Part shown: positions 6,991 to 13,420 of the stretch, piece after piece
Layout of the letters: each line of letters starts with the position of its first letter
How positions within the stretch are numbered: the stretch's first letter is position 1
Assembly: GCA_052034255.1 (NCBI GenBank)
Contig: JBPOIU010000083.1
Span: 1 to 13,420 of the forward strand
Length of the DNA: 13,420 bases
DNA from: JADJEK01 sp052034255
GTDB taxonomy: Bacteria > Planctomycetota > B15-G4 > JADJEK01
Direction: 5' to 3'
Made by a program: the position numbers and the translations under genes
Notes under the pieces: model-generated
What the model was told of the DNA's origin: nothing
Seen by the model: only the letters and a program-made list of their open reading frames with translations
The model's database searches: none

Positions 6991-7418
6991 CGCCGGCCGT
7001 CGCTTCCGGCGCCGCTGCCGCTCTTCTTCGCGAACAGGGCGCCGGAGCGCGCGCGCTCGAGCACCAGCGCGACGGTTTCGCGCAGTTGCGTCGGGCTGAA
7101 CGGCTTCACCATCCAACCGTTCGCGCCGGCCTGGCGACCGCGCTGCTTCAGGTCCTCGGCCGTTTCCGTGGTCAGGACCAGGATCGGCAGGCGCGAGAAC
7201 CGCGGCTGCGGCCGCACGCGTTCGACCAGCGTCAAGCCGTCCATCTCCGGCATGTTGACGTCGGTGATCATCAAGTCAGGGGTTTGGCGGTCGAGCTGCG
7301 TCAACGCGTGTGCGCCGTGGATCGCCTCGACGACGTCGAAGCCGCCGGCCTCCAGCGCACCGCGGACCAAGGTCCGGACCATGCGCGAGTCGTCGACGAT
7401 CAGGATGGTTGCGGTCAC
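6987..7418 (-). CDS. cheY: CheY-like single-domain response regulator
   Basis: 143 residues from the GTG at 7418. A single receiver domain fills residues about 4-122: Asp9/Asp10, phospho-acceptor Asp53 in ITDVNMPEMDG, Thr83 and Lys105 in VKPF. The switch position equivalent to E. coli Tyr106 is Trp102. About 20 extra residues (ARSGALFAKKSGSGAG...) extend past the domain. In the family, CheA phosphorylates CheY, which then binds the motor or another output. The GTG overlaps the cheR TGA as GTGA and has GGGAGG nine bases upstream. The frame is open for another 106 codons, but that part is an Arg/Pro-rich shadow of cheR. No CheZ, CheC or FliM is visible, so the output is unknown. Confidence 0.93.
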   Translation of the reverse strand: MTATILIVDDSRMVRTLVRGALEAGGFDVVEAIHGAHALTQLDRQTPDLMITDVNMPEMDGLTLVERVRPQPRFSRLPILVLTTETAEDLKQRGRQAGANGWMVKPFSPTQLRETVALVLERARSGALFAKKSGSGAGSDGRR

Positions 7419-8344
7419 CGTGGTTTTCCTCCCGGCTGCGGACCGCCTGCGCGGTCGGGGATTTGCGTCTCGTGGCGGTAGACGGTGCGACCGATGTGCC
7501 GGAACGGGATGTCGGCGCCCATCATGGTTTCGGAGTGACCGAGGAACAGCAGCGCATCGGGCTTCATGTGCCGCGCGAAGTGCCGGACGATGCGCGCTTG
7601 CGTGTCGCGGTCGAAGTAGATCATCACGTTGCGGCAGAACACGACGTCGAGCGGGCTCTTGATCGGCCAGGCGTCGTCCATCAAGTTCAAGCGCTTGAAC
7701 GTCACGTGCGCCCGCAGTTCGTCGCGGACGCGCCACAGTCCCGGTCCTTGCTTCACGAACCAGCGATGACGCTGCATCGGGCTCAGCGGCTCGAGCCGTT
7801 CGTCGTCGTAGACGCCTTCGCGGGCGCGCGTCAGGACGTCGGTATCGATGTCCGACGCGAGGATGCGCAGATCGGCGCCGCGTCCGGCGTGTTCGAGCGC
7901 ATCGAGCACCGTGATCGCGATCGAATACGGTTCTTCACCGGTGCTGCTCGCGGAGCACCAGATGCGCAGCGTCGGCGTGCTCGGGCTCGCTTCGAGCAGC
8001 GGCGTCAGCCACGCGTCGGTCAGGTAGTGGAAGTGATGTTCCTCGCGCAGGAACTCGGTCTTGTTCGTGGTCACGGCGTTGATGAACGCCTTGAACTCCG
8101 GATCGGCGTCCGGCATCGCTTCGACGCGATTCAAGTATTCGCGGAACGACGTCAGTCCGAGCGCGCGCAGCCGACGCGTCAATCGCGCCTGCAACATCGG
8201 CATGCGGTTGTCGCCCAAGTGGATGCCGACGCGCGCGTGGATCAAGCGCGCGAACCGCGCGTAATCCGCCGGCGAGAGTTCGATCCCCGCGATGGAAGGG
8301 TCGCCCGCCGCCGGTGAGCGGCCGGACGCGTCTTGACGAGTCAT
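7415..8344 (-). CDS. cheR: CheR: SAM-dependent chemoreceptor glutamate O-methyltransferase
   Basis: 309 residues. Residues about 21-95 are the all-helical N-terminal domain (LSPADYARFARLIHARVGIHL, KAFINAVTTNKTEFLRE). Residues about 100-295 are the methyltransferase domain: WCSASSTGEEPYS (129-141) for SAM binding, ILASDID (161-167), and RNVMIYFD (238-245) at the catalytic cleft. It methylates specific MCP glutamates for adaptation. No TPR extension is present; the roughly 20-residue N-terminal leader and Gly/Pro-rich tail look disordered. The ATG overlaps the cheW stop as ATGA and the TGA overlaps the cheY GTG, so it is coupled on both sides. Confidence 0.97.
   Translation of the reverse strand: MTRQDASGRSPAAGDPSIAGIELSPADYARFARLIHARVGIHLGDNRMPMLQARLTRRLRALGLTSFREYLNRVEAMPDADPEFKAFINAVTTNKTEFLREEHHFHYLTDAWLTPLLEASPSTPTLRIWCSASSTGEEPYSIAITVLDALEHAGRGADLRILASDIDTDVLTRAREGVYDDERLEPLSPMQRHRWFVKQGPGLWRVRDELRAHVTFKRLNLMDDAWPIKSPLDVVFCRNVMIYFDRDTQARIVRHFARHMKPDALLFLGHSETMMGADIPFRHIGRTVYRHETQIPDRAGGPQPGGKPR
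7428..7433 (-). promoter_or_regulatory. Ribosome binding site deciding the cheY GTG start
   Basis: GGGAGG on the minus strand, nine bases before the GTG at 7418, the best Shine-Dalgarno match in the operon. It lies inside the last codons of cheR. Confidence 0.75.
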
Positions 8345-8847
8345 GAGGCGTCGGCGGATTTGACCCCGTCGTCGAAGCGCAGCAGGCGTTCGGCGTCGAG
8401 CAGGATCGCCAGGCGTTCGCCGACCTTGGCCATGCCGCGCACGAAGCGCGCTTCCTGACGCATGCCGAGTTCGGGAGGCGGCTGGATGGACTCGGCGGGG
8501 ATCGTCAGCACGTCCGACACCGAGTCGACGACGAGACCGCTGACACGGTCGTTGACGTTGACCACGACGATGACCGTGAAGCGATTCGCGTCGGCGCGCG
8601 ACAGTCCGAGGCGTTGCCGCAGATCGATGACCGGCACGATCGTGCCGCGCAGGTTCATCACGCCGCTGACGAAGCTCGGCGCGTTCGGCACCGGTGTCAC
8701 CGTGCAGAAGCCCTTGATCTCCTGGACCCTGAGGATCTCGACGCCGTAGACCTCGCCGCCGATCGAGAAGGTGAGGTACTGGTTGCCGTCGACGTTGAAC
8801 GACAGGCGATGGTCGAGCTCATGCGGTGCGGCAGGCGTGGCGGACAT
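8341..8847 (-). CDS. cheW: CheW: chemotaxis scaffold/coupling protein
   Basis: 168 residues from the ATG at 8847. A single CheW-like beta-barrel fills residues about 18-160: YLTFSIGGEVYGVEILRVQE, GVMNLRGTIVPVIDLRQRLG, GLVVDSVSDVLTIP and RFVRGMAKVGERLAILLD are all characteristic. CheW links receptors to the CheA P5 domain in signalling arrays. The start at 8847 has GGAG at a six-base spacing. An ATG two codons upstream (8853) would abut the GGAG, and the ATG at 8982 would add an Arg-rich stretch without domain match. It lies 160 bases after cheA with several stem-loops between, and its stop overlaps the cheR ATG. Confidence 0.95.
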   Translation of the reverse strand: MSATPAAPHELDHRLSFNVDGNQYLTFSIGGEVYGVEILRVQEIKGFCTVTPVPNAPSFVSGVMNLRGTIVPVIDLRQRLGLSRADANRFTVIVVVNVNDRVSGLVVDSVSDVLTIPAESIQPPPELGMRQEARFVRGMAKVGERLAILLDAERLLRFDDGVKSADAS

Positions 8848-8853
8848 GGACAT

Positions 8854-8857
8854 CTCC
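8854..8857 (-). promoter_or_regulatory. Ribosome binding site deciding the cheW start
   Basis: GGAG on the minus strand, six bases before the ATG at 8847. A 7-bp hairpin (8861-8877) ends three bases upstream of it, so folding of the leader could influence access. Confidence 0.6.
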
Positions 8858-8860
8858 GGT

Positions 8861-8901
8861 CGGACGGAAGCCGTCCGCATGGCGGCGGAAACGGCTCCGC
8901 C
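8861..8901 (-). other. Two adjacent hairpins in the cheW leader
   Basis: In the direction of cheW transcription, GGCGGA/TCCGCC (within 8881-8901 and its neighbour) forms the first hairpin. CGGACGG, CTT, CCGTCCG (8861-8877) forms the second, ending three bases before the cheW GGAG. An alternative pairing of AGCCGT (8869-8874) with ACGGCT (8891-8896) would exclude both. No T-tract follows. The element may tune CheW level relative to CheA; this is inference from base pairing by eye. Confidence 0.45.
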
Positions 8902-8945
8902 TGCATCGGCAATCGGGGCGTGATTTTTGAGCGAACGTGAGTCGA

Positions 8946-8994
8946 GCCGTCGGATTCCGGTGCGCCGCCGTTTCAGCCGCAACGGGCCGACGGC
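8946..8994. repeat. Inverted repeat just downstream of cheA
   Basis: GCCGTCGG (8946-8953) and CCGACGGC (8987-8994) are perfect 8-bp arms around a 33-base centre that can itself form a small CCGTT/AACGG stem. It begins about 13 bases past the cheA TGA. On the minus strand it is followed by A-rich and not T-rich sequence, so it is not an intrinsic terminator. Read-through into cheW is expected. Confidence 0.45.
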
Positions 8995-9007
8995 GCGGGA
9001 ACGCGGG

Positions 9008-11104
9008 TCAAGTCGCCAGCGGAACGCGCGCGCTCGAGAGCGCGAAGATCCCGGGGACGTCCAGGATCAACGCGACGCGTCCGTCGCCGAGGATCGTGGC
9101 GCCGGCGATCCCTTCGACGCGTTGGTAGTTGCGCTCGATCCCCTTGATGACGACTTGCTGCTGGCCGAGGAGCTCGTCGACGAACAACGCGGCTTGCCGT
9201 CCTTCGTTCTCGACGATGACGAACAGACCGTTCATCAAATCGTCGCTGCCGGAAGGCAGTCCGAGCATCTCGTTCAGCCGCAGGATCGGCAGCGCGCGGC
9301 CGCGCACGAGCACGATCTCGGGCCCGCCCGCGGGCGCGTGGATGTCGGCCTCGTGTGGCCGGATCGACTCCGTGATCGCGACGAGAGGAAGGATGTAGAC
9401 GTCACGTCCGATGCACAGCGCTTGGCCGTCGAGGATCGCGAGCGTCAGCGGCAGCGCGATGCGCATCTGCGTGCCCTTGCCGCGCTCGCTCTTGATCGCG
9501 ATCGTGCCGCCCAGCTCTTCGACGTTGCGCTTGACGACGTCCATGCCGACGCCGCGCCCCGAGATCTCGGTGACCTGCGCCGCGGTGGAGAAGCCAGGCT
9601 TGAAGATCAGAGCGAACGCCTGTTCGTCGGTCAGCGGTTGATCGGCGGCGATCAGACCTTTCTCGATCGCCTTCTGCACGACACGGTCGCGGTCGATGCC
9701 GCGGCCGTCGTCGGAGACCTCGATGCAGATCTTGCCGCCTTGCTGGTACGCGATCAGGCGGATCGTGCCGGCCTCGGGCTTGCCGGCGGCGCGGCGCTCG
9801 TCGGGCGTCTCCAGACCGTGGTCCATCGAGTTGCGGATCAAGTGGGTCAGCGGGTCGCCGATCTTCTCGATCACGGTCTTGTCGAGTTCGGTCTCCTCGC
9901 CCTCGATCTCGAGTTCGGCGGTCTTGCCCGTGACGGTGACCAGGTCCCGCACGAGGCGGTGGAACTTCGAGAACAGCGTTTTGATCGGGATCATGCGCAC
10001 GGCCATGATCCGTTCGCGCAGATCGCGGGCGTGGCGATCCATGAGTCCAACCGCTTCTTCGAGCTGCCCGAGACGCTCGTACGAGAAGTTGTTCACGAGC
10101 TGCGCGACCATCGATTGCGTGATCACGAGCTCGCCGATCAGGTTGATGAGCTTGTCGACCTTTTCGATGGGGACGCGGATGCTCGCCGCCTCCGTGCCCT
10201 TCTTCGCGTCGGTCTTCACGTCGGCCTTCGATTCGGGTTTCGCATCGGGCTCGCGTGCACTCGGCAGGGAGCGGACCGCCGCGGCGTTCGCGGTTCCCGG
10301 CGCCGTCGAAGCTGGTCCCGCAGCGATGGCGGGCGCTGCCACGGTCGTCGCCGACGCAGTCGGGAGCGGCGGATCGGGGGCGACCTCGATGGGATCGTCG
10401 AACAGGCCGGAGACCGGCGCGACCTGGCCTTCGGCCGCGCCGTACTCGCGCAGCAGACGTTCGATCGCGGTCTTGTCGAGCGCCGTCGTGAACTGGATCC
10501 GGTGCGTGGCGGATCCCGGCTTCCCGGCGTTGCCGAGGTCGACGTCGCATTCACCGACGCGGCCGTGCGCCGCGAGGCCGCGCGTGACGGCGGCGACGTC
10601 GATCGAGGGGTTCAGGGAGTCGGCGCCGACGTTCAAGCGGAGCTCGAAGAGCGCGGTCGCGAGCGGGGGAGTGGCGTCGGATGCGGAGGGGATGGCGCTC
10701 GCGACCGGCTTGGTGGCGAGGATCGCGACGATGCGCGAGAGCGCTTGGTCGAGCGTATCGCGGAACGGCCCTTCGACCGTTTCGTGACCATCGCGGGCGT
10801 GTTCCACCAGTCCTTTGAGGACATCGCCGGACTTGAGCAGCACCGAAACGATGTCGGGCGTGACGCTCCGCATGCCCTTGCGCAACTCGTCGAGCAGGTC
10901 CTCGAGCTTGTGCGTGAAGTGCGCCATCGTCTCGAGCCCCAGCATGCCGCTGTTGCCCTTCAGCGTGTGCGCGGCTCGGAAGATGCGGTTCAGGACTTCC
11001 GCATCTTCTGGCTGGTCCTCGAGTTGCAGCAAACTGTCCTCGTATTGGGTCAGCAGCTCTTCGGCTTCTTCGAGGAATGCCTGAATGATCGGATCCTGGC
11101 TCAT
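9008..11104 (-). CDS. cheA: CheA: chemotaxis histidine kinase
   Basis: 698 residues. P1/Hpt is about 1-105 with phospho-acceptor His46 in FRAAHTLKGNSGMLGL. A P2-like response-regulator docking region is about 148-225. An Ala/Pro/Lys-rich linker runs about 226-305. P3 dimerisation is about 308-385 (VPIEKVDKLINLIGELVITQS). The P4 kinase domain is about 386-552, with N-box HLIRNSMDHG (421-430), G1 DDGRGID (465-471), F-box FKPGFST (501-507) and G2 GRGVGMD (516-522). The P5 CheW-like domain is about 555-690. All catalytic boxes are intact. It autophosphorylates under receptor/CheW control and passes phosphate to CheY and CheB. The ATG at 11104 (MSQDPIIQAFLEEAEELL) is chosen because Hpt homology begins there; a frame open to 11263 adds 53 residues of no recognisable domain. 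First gene of the operon. Confidence 0.97.
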   Translation of the reverse strand: MSQDPIIQAFLEEAEELLTQYEDSLLQLEDQPEDAEVLNRIFRAAHTLKGNSGMLGLETMAHFTHKLEDLLDELRKGMRSVTPDIVSVLLKSGDVLKGLVEHARDGHETVEGPFRDTLDQALSRIVAILATKPVASAIPSASDATPPLATALFELRLNVGADSLNPSIDVAAVTRGLAAHGRVGECDVDLGNAGKPGSATHRIQFTTALDKTAIERLLREYGAAEGQVAPVSGLFDDPIEVAPDPPLPTASATTVAAPAIAAGPASTAPGTANAAAVRSLPSAREPDAKPESKADVKTDAKKGTEAASIRVPIEKVDKLINLIGELVITQSMVAQLVNNFSYERLGQLEEAVGLMDRHARDLRERIMAVRMIPIKTLFSKFHRLVRDLVTVTGKTAELEIEGEETELDKTVIEKIGDPLTHLIRNSMDHGLETPDERRAAGKPEAGTIRLIAYQQGGKICIEVSDDGRGIDRDRVVQKAIEKGLIAADQPLTDEQAFALIFKPGFSTAAQVTEISGRGVGMDVVKRNVEELGGTIAIKSERGKGTQMRIALPLTLAILDGQALCIGRDVYILPLVAITESIRPHEADIHAPAGGPEIVLVRGRALPILRLNEMLGLPSGSDDLMNGLFVIVENEGRQAALFVDELLGQQQVVIKGIERNYQRVEGIAGATILGDGRVALILDVPGIFALSSARVPLAT

Positions 11105-11285
11105 GGCGGGGTCTCGGCAGGGATGGGGCCGGTGTGGAACTTCCAACTCTTCTCGGAGAATTCCGCCTGCGGACTTGAGCCACCCCCCGGATCCGGTGTT
11201 ACCTTGCGAGCCGGGGTTGCTGAAGAGCGGGCTGTCTGTTCGAGCCCAACTCGTGTCGTCCAACTAGTGGCCTTACCAACCGGGT

Positions 11286-11302
11286 GCGGGTTATAGTCCC
11301 GC
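11286..11302. promoter_or_regulatory. Possible promoter -10 element framed by an inverted repeat, between cheA and the SBBP gene
   Basis: GCGGG (11286-11290), TTATAGT, CCCGC (11298-11302). TATAGT at 11292-11297 is a 5-of-6 match to a sigma-70 -10 box for the plus-strand gene, 67 bases upstream of its ATG. Its complement TATAAC could serve the opposite strand toward cheA. No good -35 box is found at the usual spacing in either direction. The flanking arms could bind a dimeric regulator. Confidence 0.35.
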
Positions 11303-11311
11303 GCACTCAGG

Positions 11312-11331
11312 CACGCCGGGACGCTGGCGTG
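11312..11331 (+). other. Stem-loop in the 5' leader of the SBBP gene
   Basis: CACGCC (11312-11317) pairs with GGCGTG (11326-11331) around an eight-base loop. It lies about 15-20 bases downstream of the putative -10 box, so it would be near the 5' end of the transcript. A 5' hairpin can protect mRNA; no known riboswitch is recognised. Confidence 0.35.
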
Positions 11332-11363
11332 GCATTCCTTCAGGGATTCGGAGAACCCAGATC

Positions 11364-13420
11364 ATGCGCATGTCTCTGCCCTCCATGCGGCCCGTCGCCG
11401 CATGCTTAGGCTTCACTCTGGCTGCGGCGATGCCGGTCATCGCAGCCGAAGCGACGCAGCCGACGTTCGGCCGTCTGCCCCTCTACTTCTTCCCGAACCA
11501 AGGTCAGATGGATGCGAAGGCGGAATTCGCCGGTCGCGTCGGTGGACTGACCGCGTTCTTGACGGACGACGGCTTCGCGCTGCGTCTCGCGGAGCGCAAG
11601 ACCGGTTCGACCGGGTTCGAGGGTGTGAACCTCTTCGTGTCGTTCGAAGGCCGCTCGCCCGATGTGAGCTTGGCCGGTGAACGCGCGCTCGAGGGCAAGG
11701 TCAACTTCTTCAAGGGCCAGGACCCGTCGAAGTGGGTGACCAACGTTCCGACGTTCGACGCGGTCCGCTACACGGGCATGTATCCGGGGATCGACATCCT
11801 CGTGCGCGACAACGCGCGCAAGGTCCAGTACGACCTGCTGTGCGCCCCGGGCGCCGACCTGTCGCAGGTCGTCGTTCGTGTCGATGGCGCGGACAGCCTG
11901 CGCATCGACGACGACGGCTCGCTGGTCGCGGTCACGCGCTTCGGTGAGCTGCGCCAGGACGCCCCGATCACCTGGATGGAGAACGCGAACGGCACGCGCA
12001 CCGACGTGAAGTGCCAGTTCACGCTGATCGACGGCAATCGCTTCGGCTTCGTCGCGCCCGATCGCGATCCGAGCCTGCCGATGGTCGTCGACCCGGGTAT
12101 CACCTACGGCAGCTACCTCGGCGGCTCGGCGAACGAGCACGGCTGCGGTGTGTCGGTCGACTCGAAGTGCTCGATGTTCATCGCCGGCGACACGCTGTCG
12201 ATCGACTTCCCGGTGCTCGCGGGTGCGTTCGACCTGACGCAGAACGGCAACGTCGACTCGTTCGTGACGAAGCTCGTCGGAACCGGCACCACCTTGTTGT
12301 TCTCGACCTACATCGGCGGCACGGACGGTGACTTCGGTCACGGCGTCTACGTGTCGGCCGCGGAAGAGTCGTACATCACGGGCGGCACGGGCTCGACGGA
12401 CTATCCGGTCACGCCGGGTGCGTTCGACACCACGTTCAACGGCGGCTCGGACACGTACGTGACCAAGCTCTCCTCGGACGGCAGCACGCTGATCTACTCG
12501 ACGTATCTCGGTGGCACGGGCGAAGAAGGTTCGCTCGGTGGCCAGGGCATCGGCGTCGACGCCAACGGCTTCGCGTACGTCGCGGGCTTCACGTCGTCGG
12601 CGAACTTCCCGACGACCCCGGGTGCGTACGACACGACCTACAACGACAACGGGTTCTTCAACGACACGTTCGTCACGAAGGTCGCGCAGGACGGCTCGAG
12701 CATCGTTTACTCGACGCTGATCGGCGGCGACAACATCGACTTCGCGAACGCGCTGGCGGTCACGCCGGGCGGTGAAGCGTTCGTCGGTGGTTTCTCGCTC
12801 TCGACCAACTTCCCGACGACGCCGGGCGCGTTCCAGACCGTGCCGAACGGTAACTCGAACGGCTACCTGCTGAAGATGAACCTGACGGGTACGGCTCTCG
12901 CGTACTCGACGTTCATCGGCGGCTCGTCGGAAGTCGTGCGCGACGTGGCGTTCCACACCGACGGCACCGCGTACGCCACCGGCTACACGCTCTCGAACGT
13001 CTATCCGGCCACGCCGGGTGCGTTCCAGACCGCGCCGGGCGGCAACGGTGACGGCTTCATCTCGCGCTTCAATCCGAACGGTTCCGGCTTGGTTTACGCG
13101 ACCTACATCGGTGGCGCGCAGATCGAAGTCGGCAACGCCGTCGAGGCCGACGAGAACGGCGACGCGTACCTGACGGGGTGGACCGAGTCGCCGCTCATCC
13201 AGCTCACGCCGGGTGGCTTCGACACGACCTACAACGGTGGTCCGCAGGACGCGTACGTCTATCGCATCGATTCGACGGGCGCGAACTTGCTGTACGGCTC
13301 GTACCTCGGTGGCAGCGCGTTCGACGTGGCGTTCGCGATGAACATCCACGACGTCGGCGCCGCGTACATCGCGGGCGGTACGTTCTCGGTGGACTTCCCG
13401 ACGGTCGCGGGCTCGTTCGA
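11364..13420 (+). CDS. Secreted SBBP (beta-propeller) repeat protein, C-terminus cut by window edge
   Basis: From the ATG at 11364 the frame is open for 685 residues to the window end. Residues 1-28 look like a Sec signal peptide (RPVAACLGFTLAAAMPVIAA). Residues about 33-245 are the N-terminal domain commonly found before SBBP repeats (YFFPNQGQMDAKAEF, YPGIDILVRDNARKVQYDL). Seven repeats follow, marked by (L/I)GG at residues 252, 317, 382, 453, 518, 582 and 648, so the unit is about 65 residues. Each has the pattern YSTYLGG, G-AYVAGFT, NFPTTPGAFDTTYNG, D-FVTKL. Such repeats form extracellular beta-propellers; function is usually unknown, with surface or binding roles suggested. GGAG lies ten bases before the ATG. 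It is divergent from cheA. Strong preference for ACG, AAC, TTC and GGC/GGT codons suggests good expression. Confidence 0.9.
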   Translation, partial: MRMSLPSMRPVAACLGFTLAAAMPVIAAEATQPTFGRLPLYFFPNQGQMDAKAEFAGRVGGLTAFLTDDGFALRLAERKTGSTGFEGVNLFVSFEGRSPDVSLAGERALEGKVNFFKGQDPSKWVTNVPTFDAVRYTGMYPGIDILVRDNARKVQYDLLCAPGADLSQVVVRVDGADSLRIDDDGSLVAVTRFGELRQDAPITWMENANGTRTDVKCQFTLIDGNRFGFVAPDRDPSLPMVVDPGITYGSYLGGSANEHGCGVSVDSKCSMFIAGDTLSIDFPVLAGAFDLTQNGNVDSFVTKLVGTGTTLLFSTYIGGTDGDFGHGVYVSAAEESYITGGTGSTDYPVTPGAFDTTFNGGSDTYVTKLSSDGSTLIYSTYLGGTGEEGSLGGQGIGVDANGFAYVAGFTSSANFPTTPGAYDTTYNDNGFFNDTFVTKVAQDGSSIVYSTLIGGDNIDFANALAVTPGGEAFVGGFSLSTNFPTTPGAFQTVPNGNSNGYLLKMNLTGTALAYSTFIGGSSEVVRDVAFHTDGTAYATGYTLSNVYPATPGAFQTAPGGNGDGFISRFNPNGSGLVYATYIGGAQIEVGNAVEADENGDAYLTGWTESPLIQLTPGGFDTTYNGGPQDAYVYRIDSTGANLLYGSYLGGSAFDVAFAMNIHDVGAAYIAGGTFSVDFPTVAGSF

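Noticed and set aside
6991..7116. 42-residue N-terminal extension of CheD
   Set aside because: It lies wholly within cheY, is Arg-rich, and the ATGA overlap at 6987-6990 gives a natural start.
7419..7736. 106-residue N-terminal extension of CheY
   Set aside because: It lies within cheR. A strong ribosome binding site (7428-7433) precedes the GTG at 7418, where the receiver domain begins.
8927..11296. 789-residue plus-strand open frame covering all of cheA
   Set aside because: It is exactly antisense to a CheA with every domain and motif intact. Its translation is Arg/Asp/Val-rich without any recognisable domain, a GC-driven shadow.
11321..11336. Sigma-54 type promoter (TGGC with downstream element) before the SBBP gene
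   Set aside because: The TGGC at 11325 has no GC doublet at the required spacing.
11364..11450. Lipoprotein reading of the SBBP N-terminus (VAAC at residues 11-14)
   Set aside because: The hydrophobic stretch lies after Cys14, not before it, and a standard Sec cleavage near residues 27-28 fits better.
11406..13349. 647-residue minus-strand open frame opposite the SBBP gene
   Set aside because: The translation is Arg/Val/Ala low-complexity and mirrors the repeats of the real plus-strand gene. The plus strand has a signal peptide and seven clear SBBP repeats.
1..13420. CRISPR array, insertion sequence, prophage, tRNA or rRNA
   Set aside because: No regularly spaced identical repeats beyond protein-coding SBBP periodicity, no transposase or integrase, and no cloverleaf or rRNA-like sequence was seen on either strand.

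Overview
The window is a GC-rich bacterial chromosomal segment with tightly packed genes. Every complete gene (eight of them) ends in TGA. Two features suggest Planctomycetota or a similar large-genome lineage: an ECF sigma factor fused through a membrane helix to an extracytoplasmic carboxypeptidase-regulatory-like region, and a secreted SBBP-repeat protein. The phylum is an inference; there is no rRNA or tRNA here to settle it.

Layout from left to right. Positions 1-1844 (minus) hold a secreted S9-family serine peptidase whose C-terminus lies outside the window. Positions 1908-2684 (minus) hold a TauE/SafE-type membrane transporter. Positions 2685-2876 are an intergenic stretch with a short tandem repeat, a good minus-strand intrinsic terminator and a long imperfect hairpin. 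Positions 2877-5213 (minus) hold the membrane-spanning sigma factor. Positions 5214-5321 carry an 8-nt tandem repeat and a strong stem-loop just after the next gene. Positions 5322-11104 (minus) form a compact chemotaxis operon read in the order cheA-cheW-cheR-cheY-cheD-cheB. Positions 11105-11363 are a divergent intergenic region. Positions 11364-13420 (plus) hold the start of a large secreted SBBP beta-propeller repeat protein that runs off the right end.

The chemotaxis genes give a full signalling core. CheA (His kinase) and CheW (scaffold) would couple to receptors encoded elsewhere. CheY is the diffusible response regulator. CheR and CheB methylate and demethylate receptors for adaptation, and CheD deamidates receptors. 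cheW/cheR, cheR/cheY and cheY/cheD overlap by four bases (ATGA or GTGA), which points to translational coupling. No receptor (MCP), CheC/CheX/CheZ or flagellar gene is visible, so what the pathway senses and controls cannot be read from this window.

The least ordinary element is the sigma factor at 2877-5213. One polypeptide joins sigma regions 2 and 4, a single membrane helix, and an outer region with paired CxxC motifs and a CxxCH at its extreme C-terminus. No separate anti-sigma gene is next to it. I found no CRISPR array, insertion sequence, phage gene, tRNA or rRNA. Very long open frames lie antisense to most real genes, and I treat them as GC-driven shadows.
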